Part shown: positions 26,601 to 34,978 of the stretch, one piece after another | How the letters are laid out: every line of letters begins with the position of its first letter | Position numbering within the stretch: the first letter of the stretch is position 1 | Assembly: GCF_047971665.1 (NCBI RefSeq) | Contig: NZ_JBKEAA010000019.1 | Span: 71,265 to 135,264, forward strand | DNA from: Castellaniella sp047971665 | Lineage (GTDB): Bacteria > Pseudomonadota > Gammaproteobacteria > Burkholderiales > Burkholderiaceae_B | Direction: 5' to 3' | DNA length: 64,000 nucleotides | Notes under the pieces: generated by a model | Told to the model about the DNA's origin: nothing | The model's database searches: none | Seen by the model: the letters and a program-made list of their open reading frames with translations, nothing else | Position numbers and translations under genes: made by a program

Positions 26601-26986
26601 ATGACGAAATCTTCGTCGCCAGAACGAATTTCTGGAAGGTCGGTGATCGCATAGACGGATTTGAAGCCCAGCCCAAATCGGCCTATAGATGATTCGCTTT
26701 TCGTGCTTTCCGCGATATCACAGATGCTTCTGACGTCATTTTCATCGAACGGCTTGCCAAAGTGCGAAATCACCAACTTGCTCGAGTCTAGGGTGAACGA
26801 GACTTTGCGTTCGCCGCCCCATTTGCCACGCTTTTTGAGAGCGTCCTCAGCATTTTGCAGCAGCTCAAAGATGAAGTGCGTCCGGTCGTCATAAAGCCTG
26901 GCAGCCAGATCTCCGGATTTTTGGCCACCCTCAGTTCCGTACCTCCTCCGATTTTCCTGGCTGATTCGTTCATAGTTTGTCGCCAC
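23648..26986 (-). CDS. Sacsin/HSP90-type ATPase with C-terminal NOV (DUF3883) nuclease-like domain
   Basis: 1112 aa, GTG start. The N-terminal GHKL ATPase of the sacsin class shows its N box ELLQNAEDAL (residues 41-50) and G box IGRFGLGFKSVY (101-112). A long middle region has no recognisable fold. Residues about 870-1000 are a low-complexity acidic then Gly/Ser-rich linker. The last about 105 residues match the NOV C-terminal domain (DUF3883): FDLFEVNG near 1011 and WVEVKSMTGG with Glu1027 and Lys1029, a PD-(D/E)XK-like pattern. Such proteins are found with restriction and phage-defence genes. It is divergent from the helicase-methylase-restriction operon and is the leftmost gene of the island, 28 bases from the terminal repeat. 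Role in defence is inferred. Confidence 0.85.
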   Translation of the reverse strand: MATNYERISQENRRRYGTEGGQKSGDLAARLYDDRTHFIFELLQNAEDALKKRGKWGGERKVSFTLDSSKLVISHFGKPFDENDVRSICDIAESTKSESSIGRFGLGFKSVYAITDLPEIRSGDEDFVIEGYVFPKELLRSARKSDETQIVLPLKPGDMNAVEDITAGFRRLGPRALLFLHNIEEIGWSVEGGPSGFYLRSAPITLASSVQRIQVIGGEDGEPEVDQNWLVFHRDVFSDEGKSIGRVEIAFSVVAAKDAPDRWTVRPLAKSPLVVFFPTVVESHFGFLVQGPYRTTPSRDNIPSGDPWNQHLVKETSSLLVDALRWMRDEGMLNVATLRCLPLDREKFPRDSQFAPMFDAVLQAFQEEALLPASDGTYISALQAKLARTQELRELFSPEQVAALFGSEIAAWLSGDITQDKAPEIRQYLMRELDIDEITPTKLVPNLTKAFLEAQSDEWVLQLYEFLSGQEKALRRHLDTVPLIRLDDGTHVVARKNGKAKAFLPGDTATSFPTMRRAVCATSEVRLFLISLGITEPDLVDDVVWNLLPKYQQQEVDVGNEAYAADIERIRAAFNTDSTAQKEKLRSALRDTTFVMAVDTGDGKGYIDKPGEIYIAADRLQQLFAGVPDILIVDNEYDCLRGEDIRDLLVSCGASRYLIPQATPSGLGDSEKAQIRREAGLERASWQNEPKDFTLRGLAQLLEFLPTLKPEEAAARVKVLWEALADLEARGTAAFYGSYEWGYSHEAKTARFDAAFVRTLNQVAWVPDTNGDLVPPRLVVFDTLGWKPNPFLLTKIAFKPPIIDQLAKEAGIDPAALELLRKHGITSVADLAFRLGIAEQPPEYKTSDEALTGEPSTEEEADDTDSCGDDVYGNAKDLYGDDMPEIPPGTPDLSGSDRPTRGAGHDSQGRTGTGTSRGGGQSNGAAHRGSGGHTSGGKEGETSSNGQGKRAPGSAGGRPFISYVGTHPDGEEPDPDGLDQAIRMQIEDEAIRLIIAREPRLQRTPDGNPGFDLFEVNGSGQQIRWVEVKSMTGGLENRPVGLSHTQFDYARAKGDAYWLYVVEYATDREKARVLKIQNPAGHARTFTFDRGWIGIAQTAQLRVIPPLPTPIE

Positions 26987-27138
26987 ATCTATCTCCCTGG
27001 TACGGATGTGGTCATCTTCTTGCCTCTTGTAGAGAGCAACATGTACAGCACAACCGTTCGCGTTCTGTTCGATCAGACGGCCATCTTATGACAAAATGTG
27101 ATCAATAACCAAAGCGGGTAGGGGAGGGGCACAGCGAA
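26987..27138. promoter_or_regulatory. Divergent promoter region of the defence-like cluster
   Basis: The 152-base gap between the starts of the sacsin-like gene and the helicase gene is clearly more AT-rich than its surroundings (for example TTATGACAAAATGTGATCAATAACC). It ends in a strong ribosome site, GGGGAGGGG, ten bases before ATG 27139. It must hold promoters for both directions, so the cluster can be regulated as one unit. Individual -35/-10 boxes could not be assigned with confidence. Confidence 0.45.
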
Positions 27139-30084
27139 ATGGATGGGACTCAGCAGCGTAGGGCAATGGCTTCGGCGTCGACATTGCGAACGCGTGCAAA
27201 CCCTCAGCAGCTCGAAGCCATCGTGGCTACTGATGGGCCGGTGTTGATCATCGCTGGCCCGGGTTCAGGCAAGACCTTCACGCTGGTCGAGCGCATCGTC
27301 TATCTTATTACTGAGAAGGGCGTTGCTCCGGAATCGTTGCTGGTCGTCACCTTCACGGACAAGGCGGCTAGGGAACTCACAACCCGGATCTCGAACCGGT
27401 TGACCGAGGTCGGGGTAACGTTCAACCTGAACGAGATGTACCTTGGAACCTTCCATTCGATCTGCCTGAGATTTTTGGAGGACTATCAGGAGTTCACGCG
27501 GCTCAAGCGTAGTTTCACGCTATTTGATCAGTTCGACCAGCAATACTTTTTGTACCAACGTATCAAGGAGTTCCGAGCGTTACCCGACGCCGAACTCGTG
27601 ATGGGTGAAGATCAGAGGGGCCGCTGGAAGCAGTCGGAAAATTTGCTCGCTTGGGTAAATAAGGTCGGTGAGGAGGCCTTAGATCCGATCACGTTGGCGT
27701 CAGCACCTGAGCCTGAGATTCGGGCACTGGCGGCCTGTTTTACGAGGTATCAGGAACTGCTCGCTGAAAACAACGCGCTGGATTTTTCTGGCATTCAATA
27801 TGAAGCCCTTCAGCTTCTGGAGGGTCGGCCAGATGTGTTGGCGCAGCTTCGTGAAAAACTCACCTACTTGATGGTCGATGAGTACCAAGACACCAATACG
27901 ATCCAGGAGCGTATCCTGTTACTGTTGGCCGGTGATCGCTGCAATCTCTGTGTGGTTGGAGACGACGATCAAGGCCTATACCGTTTTCGTGGCGCTACCA
28001 TCCGCAATATCCTGGAGTTTCCGGGATTATTTGATGAAGGCCGGTGCAAGCAGACCAGGCTTACCGTCAATTACCGCTCGCACCCCGACATTATCCGTGT
28101 CTATAACGAGTGGATGAAAGAGCAGGTCTGGGACGACGGCGCGCAGGTTTTTCGCTTCGCCAAGCAGATTGAACCGCGCGAGGCAGATTTCCCTGATGTG
28201 CCTGCTGCAGTGCGACTGGCTGCCAGCGACGTCGACGGCGAAACCGCTAGTTGGCACGCCGAGGTGTTGACCTTCTTGAACGATTTGAAGGATTCGGGGC
28301 AGCTTGCGGACTGGAACCAGGTCGCATTCCTATTTCGCTCAGTCAAGAACGACAGGGTGGTGGCGCTGGCTCGCTTTCTTGAGGGGCAGGGCGTGCCCGT
28401 ATTCTCGCCGCGCTCGAACATGTTCTTCGAACGCGAGGAAATCCGACTGATGATTGGCGCGCTGATTTTCCTTTTCCCTCAGTTTCCCAAGGTGCGGGCG
28501 TGGGCTGAGGGCGTCACGCTGTCGATCTGGGACTACTACGATCAGCTTTGCTTCAAGCCCTTCACGGATGAGCTGCGCAAGCCTGAAAACAAGCCCCTGC
28601 TTGAATGGGCTCGTCCGCTGGCCAAGCGTCATGCTGTCCTCGCCCAGAATACCGATTACTCGTTCTCGGGTCTGTTTTACCAACTGCTTCAGTTTCCGCT
28701 GTTTTCCCGCTTCTTGACCGAGGATGCGGTCCAAGGCGTGGATAAGGGGCGTGCTGCTCGAAATTTGGGTACTTTTTCAAAGTTGCTTACGAAATTCGAG
28801 TACCTGCACTATGTCAGTGTGCTTAACCCCGAGTTTCTGCAAAAAAACCTGCGCGACCTGTTCAACCACTTTTTACGGTTTCTGGCCGAAGGCGGGATTG
28901 GAGAATATGAGGATGAGGCCGAATATGCCCCAAAGGGTTGCGTATCGTTTCTGACCATCCACCAGTCCAAGGGGCTGGAGTTTCCGGTCGTTGTCTGTGG
29001 TTCCCTCGAGGCAGTACCACGCAAGCAATACAGTGACCTGGACGTCTTGCTGGAAGAGGGGGGCTATTTGTCCAAGGCGCGCTTCGAGCCGCTGGAGCAG
29101 ATGAAGCACTTCGACTTTCGCAGGCTTTTCTATACGGCATTTTCACGCGCACAGAACCTGCTGGTGCTGGCAGCCCATGAGCGTGAAGGACGAGGCCTGG
29201 GGAAATCGCCATCGAAATATTTCGAGCGCTTATTTTATGAGGTGCCGAGTTGGCGTGAAACGGATCTTTCGGCCCTGACCTTCGACGCTGTCAAGCAGAT
29301 CAACCTCAAGCGTGAGTATTCGTTTACCTCGCATATCACTGTGTTCGAAAACTGTGCGGAGCAGTACCGGTTCTTCAAGGAGCTGGAGTTTTCACCCATC
29401 CGTGAGAGCCCGATGCTCTTCGGTACCCTGGTGCACCAGACCATCGAGGATATTCACAAGACGGTGCTGCGTGGCGAAGAAGGTACGATCACCATCGAAG
29501 GCATCAAGGGCTGGTTCTCGACCAATTACGCCATGCTGTCTAAGAAGGAGCGCGTGTATCTGGCCCCTTCGTCGCAGCAGGCAGCGCTGCAGCATGTTCT
29601 GCGCTACTACGAGCGCGAGAACGGTCATTGGGATCGCATCAAGGAGGCGGAGGTCGAGATTTCTCTTGTGAAGGAGCACTATATCCTCAAGGGCAGCGTG
29701 GATCTGATTCGAGGCGAGGGAGGCACGGTCGAGATCGTTGACTTCAAGTCGGAAAAGAAGCCTGATATGGAGAAGGATCGCGGCCGCCTGGAGCAGTACC
29801 GGCACCAGCTGGAGGTGTACGCCCACCTAGTGGAGCAGCGCACTGGTCAGAAGGTCAGCCGGATGCACCTGTACTATACGGGCGAAGATGGTGGCAATCC
29901 GTACGTCACGTTCAAGAAGGACGACCGAGTCATCGACCGGACGATTGCACGATTTGATGGCGTCGTGGACCGTATTGAGCACCAAGACTACCAGATGGCG
30001 GCACGTCCGACGAAGTTGTGTCTGAGTTGCGACTTGCGTCCTTATTGCGACAATAAGAATTGGATTTTCAGGAAGAACGATTAA
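27139..30084 (+). CDS. UvrD/PcrA-type helicase fused to a Cas4/AddB-like Fe-S nuclease
   Basis: 981 aa. Superfamily 1 helicase motifs in order: Q motif NPQQLEAI (21-28), Walker A GPGSGKT (40-46), VTFTDKAA, DEYQDTN (247-253), GDDDQGLYRFRGA, LTVNYRS, and the C-terminal VSFLTIHQSKGLEFPVV and RRLFYTAFSRA. The last about 250 residues form a RecB/AddB-type nuclease: HQTIEDIHK, GSVDLIRG, VDFKSEKK (Asp868, Lys870), QLEVYAHLV, and cysteines 961, 964 and 970 (CLSCDLRPYC), which with a Cys in FENCAEQYR can hold a 4Fe-4S cluster. Its stop overlaps the methyltransferase ATG by one base, so it is part of the restriction operon. Probably degrades or processes foreign DNA. Confidence 0.9.
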   Translation: MDGTQQRRAMASASTLRTRANPQQLEAIVATDGPVLIIAGPGSGKTFTLVERIVYLITEKGVAPESLLVVTFTDKAARELTTRISNRLTEVGVTFNLNEMYLGTFHSICLRFLEDYQEFTRLKRSFTLFDQFDQQYFLYQRIKEFRALPDAELVMGEDQRGRWKQSENLLAWVNKVGEEALDPITLASAPEPEIRALAACFTRYQELLAENNALDFSGIQYEALQLLEGRPDVLAQLREKLTYLMVDEYQDTNTIQERILLLLAGDRCNLCVVGDDDQGLYRFRGATIRNILEFPGLFDEGRCKQTRLTVNYRSHPDIIRVYNEWMKEQVWDDGAQVFRFAKQIEPREADFPDVPAAVRLAASDVDGETASWHAEVLTFLNDLKDSGQLADWNQVAFLFRSVKNDRVVALARFLEGQGVPVFSPRSNMFFEREEIRLMIGALIFLFPQFPKVRAWAEGVTLSIWDYYDQLCFKPFTDELRKPENKPLLEWARPLAKRHAVLAQNTDYSFSGLFYQLLQFPLFSRFLTEDAVQGVDKGRAARNLGTFSKLLTKFEYLHYVSVLNPEFLQKNLRDLFNHFLRFLAEGGIGEYEDEAEYAPKGCVSFLTIHQSKGLEFPVVVCGSLEAVPRKQYSDLDVLLEEGGYLSKARFEPLEQMKHFDFRRLFYTAFSRAQNLLVLAAHEREGRGLGKSPSKYFERLFYEVPSWRETDLSALTFDAVKQINLKREYSFTSHITVFENCAEQYRFFKELEFSPIRESPMLFGTLVHQTIEDIHKTVLRGEEGTITIEGIKGWFSTNYAMLSKKERVYLAPSSQQAALQHVLRYYERENGHWDRIKEAEVEISLVKEHYILKGSVDLIRGEGGTVEIVDFKSEKKPDMEKDRGRLEQYRHQLEVYAHLVEQRTGQKVSRMHLYYTGEDGGNPYVTFKKDDRVIDRTIARFDGVVDRIEHQDYQMAARPTKLCLSCDLRPYCDNKNWIFRKND

Positions 30085-31889
30085 TGGCAACAACGAACCC
30101 CACGCAGGAGAACCTGCAACTGGCCACGCCCGAAGGCGATATCACTAATGTCGAAAAGTACGAGTTCGAGCCGATCAAGGGCTATCCGATGCTCAACTGG
30201 CGCGGCAAGCGTCCCTTCAACTCGACGCAGTATTACCCGGCGCAGTTAAAAGAGGTCCATGGCGAAGAGGTGGATGGCTGGAGAAATAAGATTTTCTGGG
30301 GCGACAACCTTCAGGTGATGAGCCACTTGCTGAAGGAGTTCAGGGGCAAGGTCGACCTGATCTACATCGACCCGCCTTTCGACTCGAAGGCCGACTACAA
30401 GAAAAAGATAAAACTTCAGGGGACGCAAGCCGAATCCGAGCCAAGCGTCTTTGAAGAGAAACAATATACAGATATCTGGACGAACGACGAGTATTTGCAG
30501 TTTATCTACGAGCGGCTTGTCCTTGCCCGTGAACTGCTGTCTAGGCAGGGAAGCATTTACGTTCACTGCGATTGGCATAAGAACCACTTTATCCGCATGA
30601 TCCTTGATGAAGTGTTCGGGCCGAATAACTTCCGCAATGAGATTATCTGGAGTTACTTCGGGTTCAAACGTTCAACGACCAAGAAGTTCCCTCAGAAGCA
30701 CGACACGATTCTGTCTTATGCATGTTCCGAGGAGTATTTCTGGCAGGTGCAGTTTCGCCCTCACGGGGAGGACTACATCAAGCGCTTCAAGAAGGATGAG
30801 AACGGACGCCTCTATCGGGATGATGTGAACCCGACGGGCGGTGGCGCAAGGATCATCTACCTTGATGAGGTGGAAGGGGACATTATTGACTCTGTGTGGG
30901 ACGACGTCCCACCGGTGAATCCCGTGGCCAAAGAGCGTCAGGACTACCCCACCCAAAAGCCGGAAGCCCTGGTGGAGCGAATCATCAAGGCCTCCACGCA
31001 ACCCGGGAACCTCGTGTTCGACTGTTTTATGGGTTCTGGCACTACGCAGGCAGCGTCAATGAAGCTCGGTCGCCGATTCATTGGCGCCGACATCAATCTC
31101 GGTGCAGTCCAGACAACTACCAAGCGATTACTTGGCCTTGCTGACACGTTGCGGCAACAACGTCTTGAAGCATCCGAACAAAGGTTCACCGGCTTCGAGG
31201 TCTACAACGTCAACCACTATGACATCTTCCGCAACCCGATTCAGGCCAAGGACTTGCTGATCGAGGCGCTGGAAGTACAGAAGCTGGAATTCAGCACAGT
31301 GTTCGACGGCGAGAAGGACGGGCGCATGGTCAAGATCATGCCCGTCAATCGCATAGCCACCCGCGCAGACTTGAACGAGCTGATAGCGGGCTTCGACTAC
31401 AAGGCGTGGGAGCGCAAGCAGCACGAGTCCCCGAACCGTCCGGTTGAGAATATCACTCTTATCTGCATGGGCCACGAGCCAGACTTGGCCGCGCAACTGG
31501 AGCTAGCCACCGAGCCTTTCAAGATCCACGTCAAGGTGGTGGACATCCTGCGCGACAAGGCCGATCTGGAGTTCAAGCGCGACTCGCAGGCCAAGGTGGT
31601 CATCAAGAAAGGCGAACTGGTCATCGAGAAGTTCTACCCGATGAATTTGTTGCAAAAACTCTCGCTGCAAAAGGAAGCGGTCGAGGAATGGAAGGAACTA
31701 GTCGAAAGCGTGCTGATCGATTGGAATTACGACGGCGCGGTATTGCAACCAGCAGTGCTGGACATTCCGGGTAAGAACGAGCTGGTCAAGGGTGTTTACC
31801 ATATCCCGGAGGATGCAGGCACCATCCGTGTAAAAATCACAGATCTGCTGTCTGAGTCCTGGGAAGGGAGCATTGGCCATGGCGACTAA
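30084..31889 (+). CDS. Type III-like site-specific DNA methyltransferase (Mod)
   Basis: 601 aa. Beta-class order: the catalytic motif IV DPPF at residues 96-99 (IYIDPPFDSKADY) comes before motif I FDCFMGSGTT at 312-321, with YPTQKPEALVERI between. This is the layout of type III Mod adenine methyltransferases. The N-terminal WRGKRPFNSTQY and FWGDNLQVM are also typical. ATG 30084 shares its A with the helicase stop TAA. The C-terminal about 250 residues likely hold target recognition and contacts with Res. It overlaps the res gene by 11 bases. Confidence 0.9.
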   Translation: MATTNPTQENLQLATPEGDITNVEKYEFEPIKGYPMLNWRGKRPFNSTQYYPAQLKEVHGEEVDGWRNKIFWGDNLQVMSHLLKEFRGKVDLIYIDPPFDSKADYKKKIKLQGTQAESEPSVFEEKQYTDIWTNDEYLQFIYERLVLARELLSRQGSIYVHCDWHKNHFIRMILDEVFGPNNFRNEIIWSYFGFKRSTTKKFPQKHDTILSYACSEEYFWQVQFRPHGEDYIKRFKKDENGRLYRDDVNPTGGGARIIYLDEVEGDIIDSVWDDVPPVNPVAKERQDYPTQKPEALVERIIKASTQPGNLVFDCFMGSGTTQAASMKLGRRFIGADINLGAVQTTTKRLLGLADTLRQQRLEASEQRFTGFEVYNVNHYDIFRNPIQAKDLLIEALEVQKLEFSTVFDGEKDGRMVKIMPVNRIATRADLNELIAGFDYKAWERKQHESPNRPVENITLICMGHEPDLAAQLELATEPFKIHVKVVDILRDKADLEFKRDSQAKVVIKKGELVIEKFYPMNLLQKLSLQKEAVEEWKELVESVLIDWNYDGAVLQPAVLDIPGKNELVKGVYHIPEDAGTIRVKITDLLSESWEGSIGHGD

Positions 31890-34581
31890 ACGCATCACCA
31901 AGGCGGCCAGCAGTACTAGTGCATCACTGAATTTCGCCTTTTTTCGTTTTCTGTGGCAGTTCCAGCAGGACAACCGGGGCAAGTTGCGCCAAAGCTACCG
32001 CGAGTTGACACGCAAGTACCTTGATTTCAACAATCCAGACGGAAACCCCAAATCCTTTCTGCGCCAGCCACAGTTCGAAGCGCTGGAAACGTATGTCTTC
32101 CTCAAGGAGTTCCTCGATAATGCCAAGGTCGAGGAAGTTTTTAAGGCATGGTATGAGCGCAGTGGCAAGTTCGCGGGGCGCCGGTTTGGCTCATTCCGTG
32201 GCACTGCGGGGCAGGAAATGTTCCAGTTCGGCGAATCTGATGAGCTGGAGCTGACCTCGTACAAAGCGTTATTCGAGAAGATGCGCAAGAATTCGCGTGC
32301 CTACCCGAACTACATCTTTGCGCTGACGATGGGTACCGGCAAAACCATCCTGATGGCGACTTGCATCTTCTATGAGTTCTTGTTGGCCAACAAGTTTCCG
32401 AAGGATGAGCGCTACTGCCACAATGCGCTGGTATTTGCACCGGACAAGACGGTGCTGCAATCACTCAAAGAAATTGAAGCATTCGATCTGACTCGAGTGG
32501 TTCCGCCTGAGTACGTGAATTTCCTGACCACGCATCTGCGCTTTCATTATCTTGAGGAAGCGGGTACGTCTCTGGATACGCTTGACCGATCCCGCTTCAA
32601 TATTATCGTCTCCAACACGCAGAAGATCATCCTCAAGCGCAAGCAAAAGGAGAAGACTTCAGTCGATATGCTATTCGGTGCGACCGGAGAGGTACTGACC
32701 GCTACCGGTGTTTATGCTGATGCCGCTGATCTCTACAACTTCGATCAACCTGAAGAAGAAGGCGAACTCACCACCAATCAGCGCTTCGAGAAGCTGCGCC
32801 GCCTGGAGCAGTTGGGAATCTTCGTGGACGAGGCTCACCACGCTTTTGGCAAGGCGCTGGCCAAGGATATGGGCGTGGGGGGGAAGGAAACAGACACCAG
32901 CCTGCGCACCACTATCGATATCTTGGCCGCTAGCTTGAGCGCAACGGGCACGCGGGTGGTTGCCTGCTATAACTACACGGGCACGCCCTATGTGGGGCGT
33001 GAAGTGTTGCCGGAAGTGGTTTATGCCTATGGCCTGAAAGAGGCTATCGACAAAGGTTTCCTGAAAAAGGTGACGCTGCACGGTTACGCCAACACGCGCA
33101 CTGACGAGTTTGTGGATATCGCGGTTGAAGAATTCCTAAAGGAAACTGGTGATTTGCGTCCAGAAGGGTTGCTGCCCAAGTTGGCATTTTTCGCAGCCAC
33201 CATCGAGGAATTGATGAATGAATTAAAGCCGGCGGTCGAGAGGGCGCTTCTCAAACATGGGATTTCAACCACTCGCATTCTCGTCAACGTGGGCGACAGC
33301 AAGATCACCACCAACGACGACATTCGCGAGTTCAATCGGCTGGACACCGAAGGCTCGGAAAAGCAGTTCGTCCTACTGGTCAACAAGGGTCGCGAGGGCT
33401 GGAATTGTCGGTCACTATTTGGCGTCGGGCTGTTCCGTGAACCCAAGTCAAAAATATTTGTGCTCCAGGCAACGATGCGTTGCCTGCGTGCGATTGGCGA
33501 GGCGCAGCACACTGGCCATGTTTTCTTGTCGGGCGACAACCTCAATATACTCAATGATGAATTGCAGCAGAATTTCCGCATCAGCGTCGATGAACTGCAG
33601 AAGGGAGGCAAGGACACGGAACGCGTAGAGGTGCGGGTGGTTGAGCCACCAGTCAAGATCAAACTTGTACGTGTGCGTAAGCTCTATCAGATGCGGGAGA
33701 AGCAGCTGATCCCAGGGCAAGAGCTGATACCGGAAAGATCCGATCGCGAAAAATGGAACGAACTCATTGAAAAATATCGCTTGATCGAAACGCAGCAAGA
33801 CGGCCTGACTGCTGTCGACGCAGCGCGCGCTTCAGGCAGTCGTACGTTCGATCTGACCGCTCGCCGTGAAAAGCGCACCTTTTCGGCCATGACGTTGGTA
33901 GCCGAGGTGTCGCGTTACCTCAATCGCAATCCCTTGGAGATTGAGAAGCTGCTGGAGACCACCAAGGAGGGCATTGACGATCTGGTGGCCGCCACCAATG
34001 AGTTCAACGAGTTACTCTATGACGAGATTATTCCTCGCCTATTTCGCTCGTTGTTCGAACTTGACGAATATGAGAGAAAGGACGAATACGAGGTCGATCT
34101 AATCAAGGTGCCCGCGAACGGCTACTACGAGGTATCTGCGGCGAAGGATAAAGTCGTCCGAATGGGGGACTCTCAGATCAAGGACGACGAGCGTGCCAAG
34201 AGTTTCCATCTCGATACCTATTGCTTTGACTCAGGTTCTGAAAACTGGCTGTTCTGGGATCTGCTGCGCGAACAGCGGGTGAAGAAGATATACTTCACCG
34301 GCATGCTGACCCACGGCCAATCGGACTTCTTCATCCAATATATCGACCCAGAAACGCACCTCGTCCGAAGCTACTACCCCGATTTCATTTTTCAGCGTGA
34401 AGAGCCCGACGGCAGCCTGAAATACGTGATTGTGGAGGTGAAGGCGGACAATCAGATTGAGGATGCAGTGGTGCAGGCCAAGAAAGAGTTCGCTCAGCAG
34501 ATCGCCGTAGCCAGCGGAATGGAATACCGGATTCTCAAGTCTTCTGATGCAGATAAGCGGCATTTTCGGATGTTATTGTAA
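31879..34581 (+). CDS. Type III-like restriction subunit (Res): DEAH helicase with C-terminal endonuclease domain
   Basis: 900 aa. Superfamily 2 motifs: Walker A TMGTGKT (150-156), DEAH box FVDEAHH (315-321), YTGTP (motif III), and QATMRCLRAIG (motif VI). The C terminus has YYPDFIF and VIVEVKAD, the PD-x(n)-ExK nuclease signature. An upstream TTG at 31873 is possible, but GGGAAGGGAG spaces correctly to ATG 31879. With Mod it should form an ATP-dependent restriction complex. Its 3' end overlaps the convergent Rz1 gene by nine bases, marking the junction with phage-like DNA. Confidence 0.9.
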   Translation: MATKRITKAASSTSASLNFAFFRFLWQFQQDNRGKLRQSYRELTRKYLDFNNPDGNPKSFLRQPQFEALETYVFLKEFLDNAKVEEVFKAWYERSGKFAGRRFGSFRGTAGQEMFQFGESDELELTSYKALFEKMRKNSRAYPNYIFALTMGTGKTILMATCIFYEFLLANKFPKDERYCHNALVFAPDKTVLQSLKEIEAFDLTRVVPPEYVNFLTTHLRFHYLEEAGTSLDTLDRSRFNIIVSNTQKIILKRKQKEKTSVDMLFGATGEVLTATGVYADAADLYNFDQPEEEGELTTNQRFEKLRRLEQLGIFVDEAHHAFGKALAKDMGVGGKETDTSLRTTIDILAASLSATGTRVVACYNYTGTPYVGREVLPEVVYAYGLKEAIDKGFLKKVTLHGYANTRTDEFVDIAVEEFLKETGDLRPEGLLPKLAFFAATIEELMNELKPAVERALLKHGISTTRILVNVGDSKITTNDDIREFNRLDTEGSEKQFVLLVNKGREGWNCRSLFGVGLFREPKSKIFVLQATMRCLRAIGEAQHTGHVFLSGDNLNILNDELQQNFRISVDELQKGGKDTERVEVRVVEPPVKIKLVRVRKLYQMREKQLIPGQELIPERSDREKWNELIEKYRLIETQQDGLTAVDAARASGSRTFDLTARREKRTFSAMTLVAEVSRYLNRNPLEIEKLLETTKEGIDDLVAATNEFNELLYDEIIPRLFRSLFELDEYERKDEYEVDLIKVPANGYYEVSAAKDKVVRMGDSQIKDDERAKSFHLDTYCFDSGSENWLFWDLLREQRVKKIYFTGMLTHGQSDFFIQYIDPETHLVRSYYPDFIFQREEPDGSLKYVIVEVKADNQIEDAVVQAKKEFAQQIAVASGMEYRILKSSDADKRHFRMLL

Positions 34582-34782
34582 ATGAGACGTATTACTCTGT
34601 AGGCACAGCGCTGACCATTGCTCATTGTGCTTGATGACTTGCCGCGTAATCTGGTTTGGAGTGGCCTCCAACCCTTGGGTGCTGCCCCACCAGATTGGCT
34701 TTGCAATGTCGCAGTAGTCACCGCCTCTGATCGCGCACCCAGCGACGAGCACGACGACGCACAGCATCATCGTCCAGTGCAT
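34573..34782 (-). CDS. Rz1-like outer-membrane spanin lipoprotein
   Basis: 69 aa: MHWTMMLCVVVLVAGC is a lipoprotein signal with lipobox VAGC, followed by a short polar tail (IRGGDYCDIAKPIWWGS). It starts inside the Rz-like gene in another frame, the classic Rz/Rz1 nesting. Its last codons lie in the 3' end of the res gene, so the C terminus (LQSNTSHLQ) was probably redefined by the join to the defence cluster. Partner of the gene at 34718. Confidence 0.75.
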   Translation of the reverse strand: MHWTMMLCVVVLVAGCAIRGGDYCDIAKPIWWGSTQGLEATPNQITRQVIKHNEQWSALCLQSNTSHLQ

Positions 34783-34978
34783 CAATTTCCTGTTCCACAC
34801 GACGGGCCTCCTTCTGGGCTTTGATGCTTTTGCGCGCGGCGTCCAACTGCGCTGATCGTCTGGCGGCACGGCTGCCGGCGGCGTAGGCGCCGGTGAGCAC
34901 AAGCAAGGTGGCCGCCGCCATGAGCACCCACCCTTGAACGCGTGGCCAGAGGCCAGCCCAGATCACCGCCCACATCAC
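34718..34978 (-). CDS. Rz-like inner-membrane spanin
   Basis: 86 aa. One N-terminal membrane helix (GWVLMAAATLLVLTGAYAAG) is followed by a charged helical, coiled-coil-like region (ARKSIKAQKEARRVEQEIDAL). Length and architecture fit a short i-spanin. It overlaps the endolysin stop by four bases upstream and embeds the Rz1 start downstream. Acts in the last step of lysis by fusing inner and outer membranes. Confidence 0.7.
   Translation of the reverse strand: MMWAVIWAGLWPRVQGWVLMAAATLLVLTGAYAAGSRAARRSAQLDAARKSIKAQKEARRVEQEIDALDDDAVRRRARRWVRDQRR

Noticed and set aside
23648..34581. Gabija, DISARM, BREX or Zorya system
   Set aside because: Although UvrD-like and large ATPase genes are present, GajA (OLD ATPase), DrmA/DrmB, PglZ/BrxC and ZorAB motor genes are absent.
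30084..34581. Type I restriction-modification system
   Set aside because: There is no specificity (HsdS) gene, and the methylase motif order (IV before I) and the Res layout fit type III-like enzymes.
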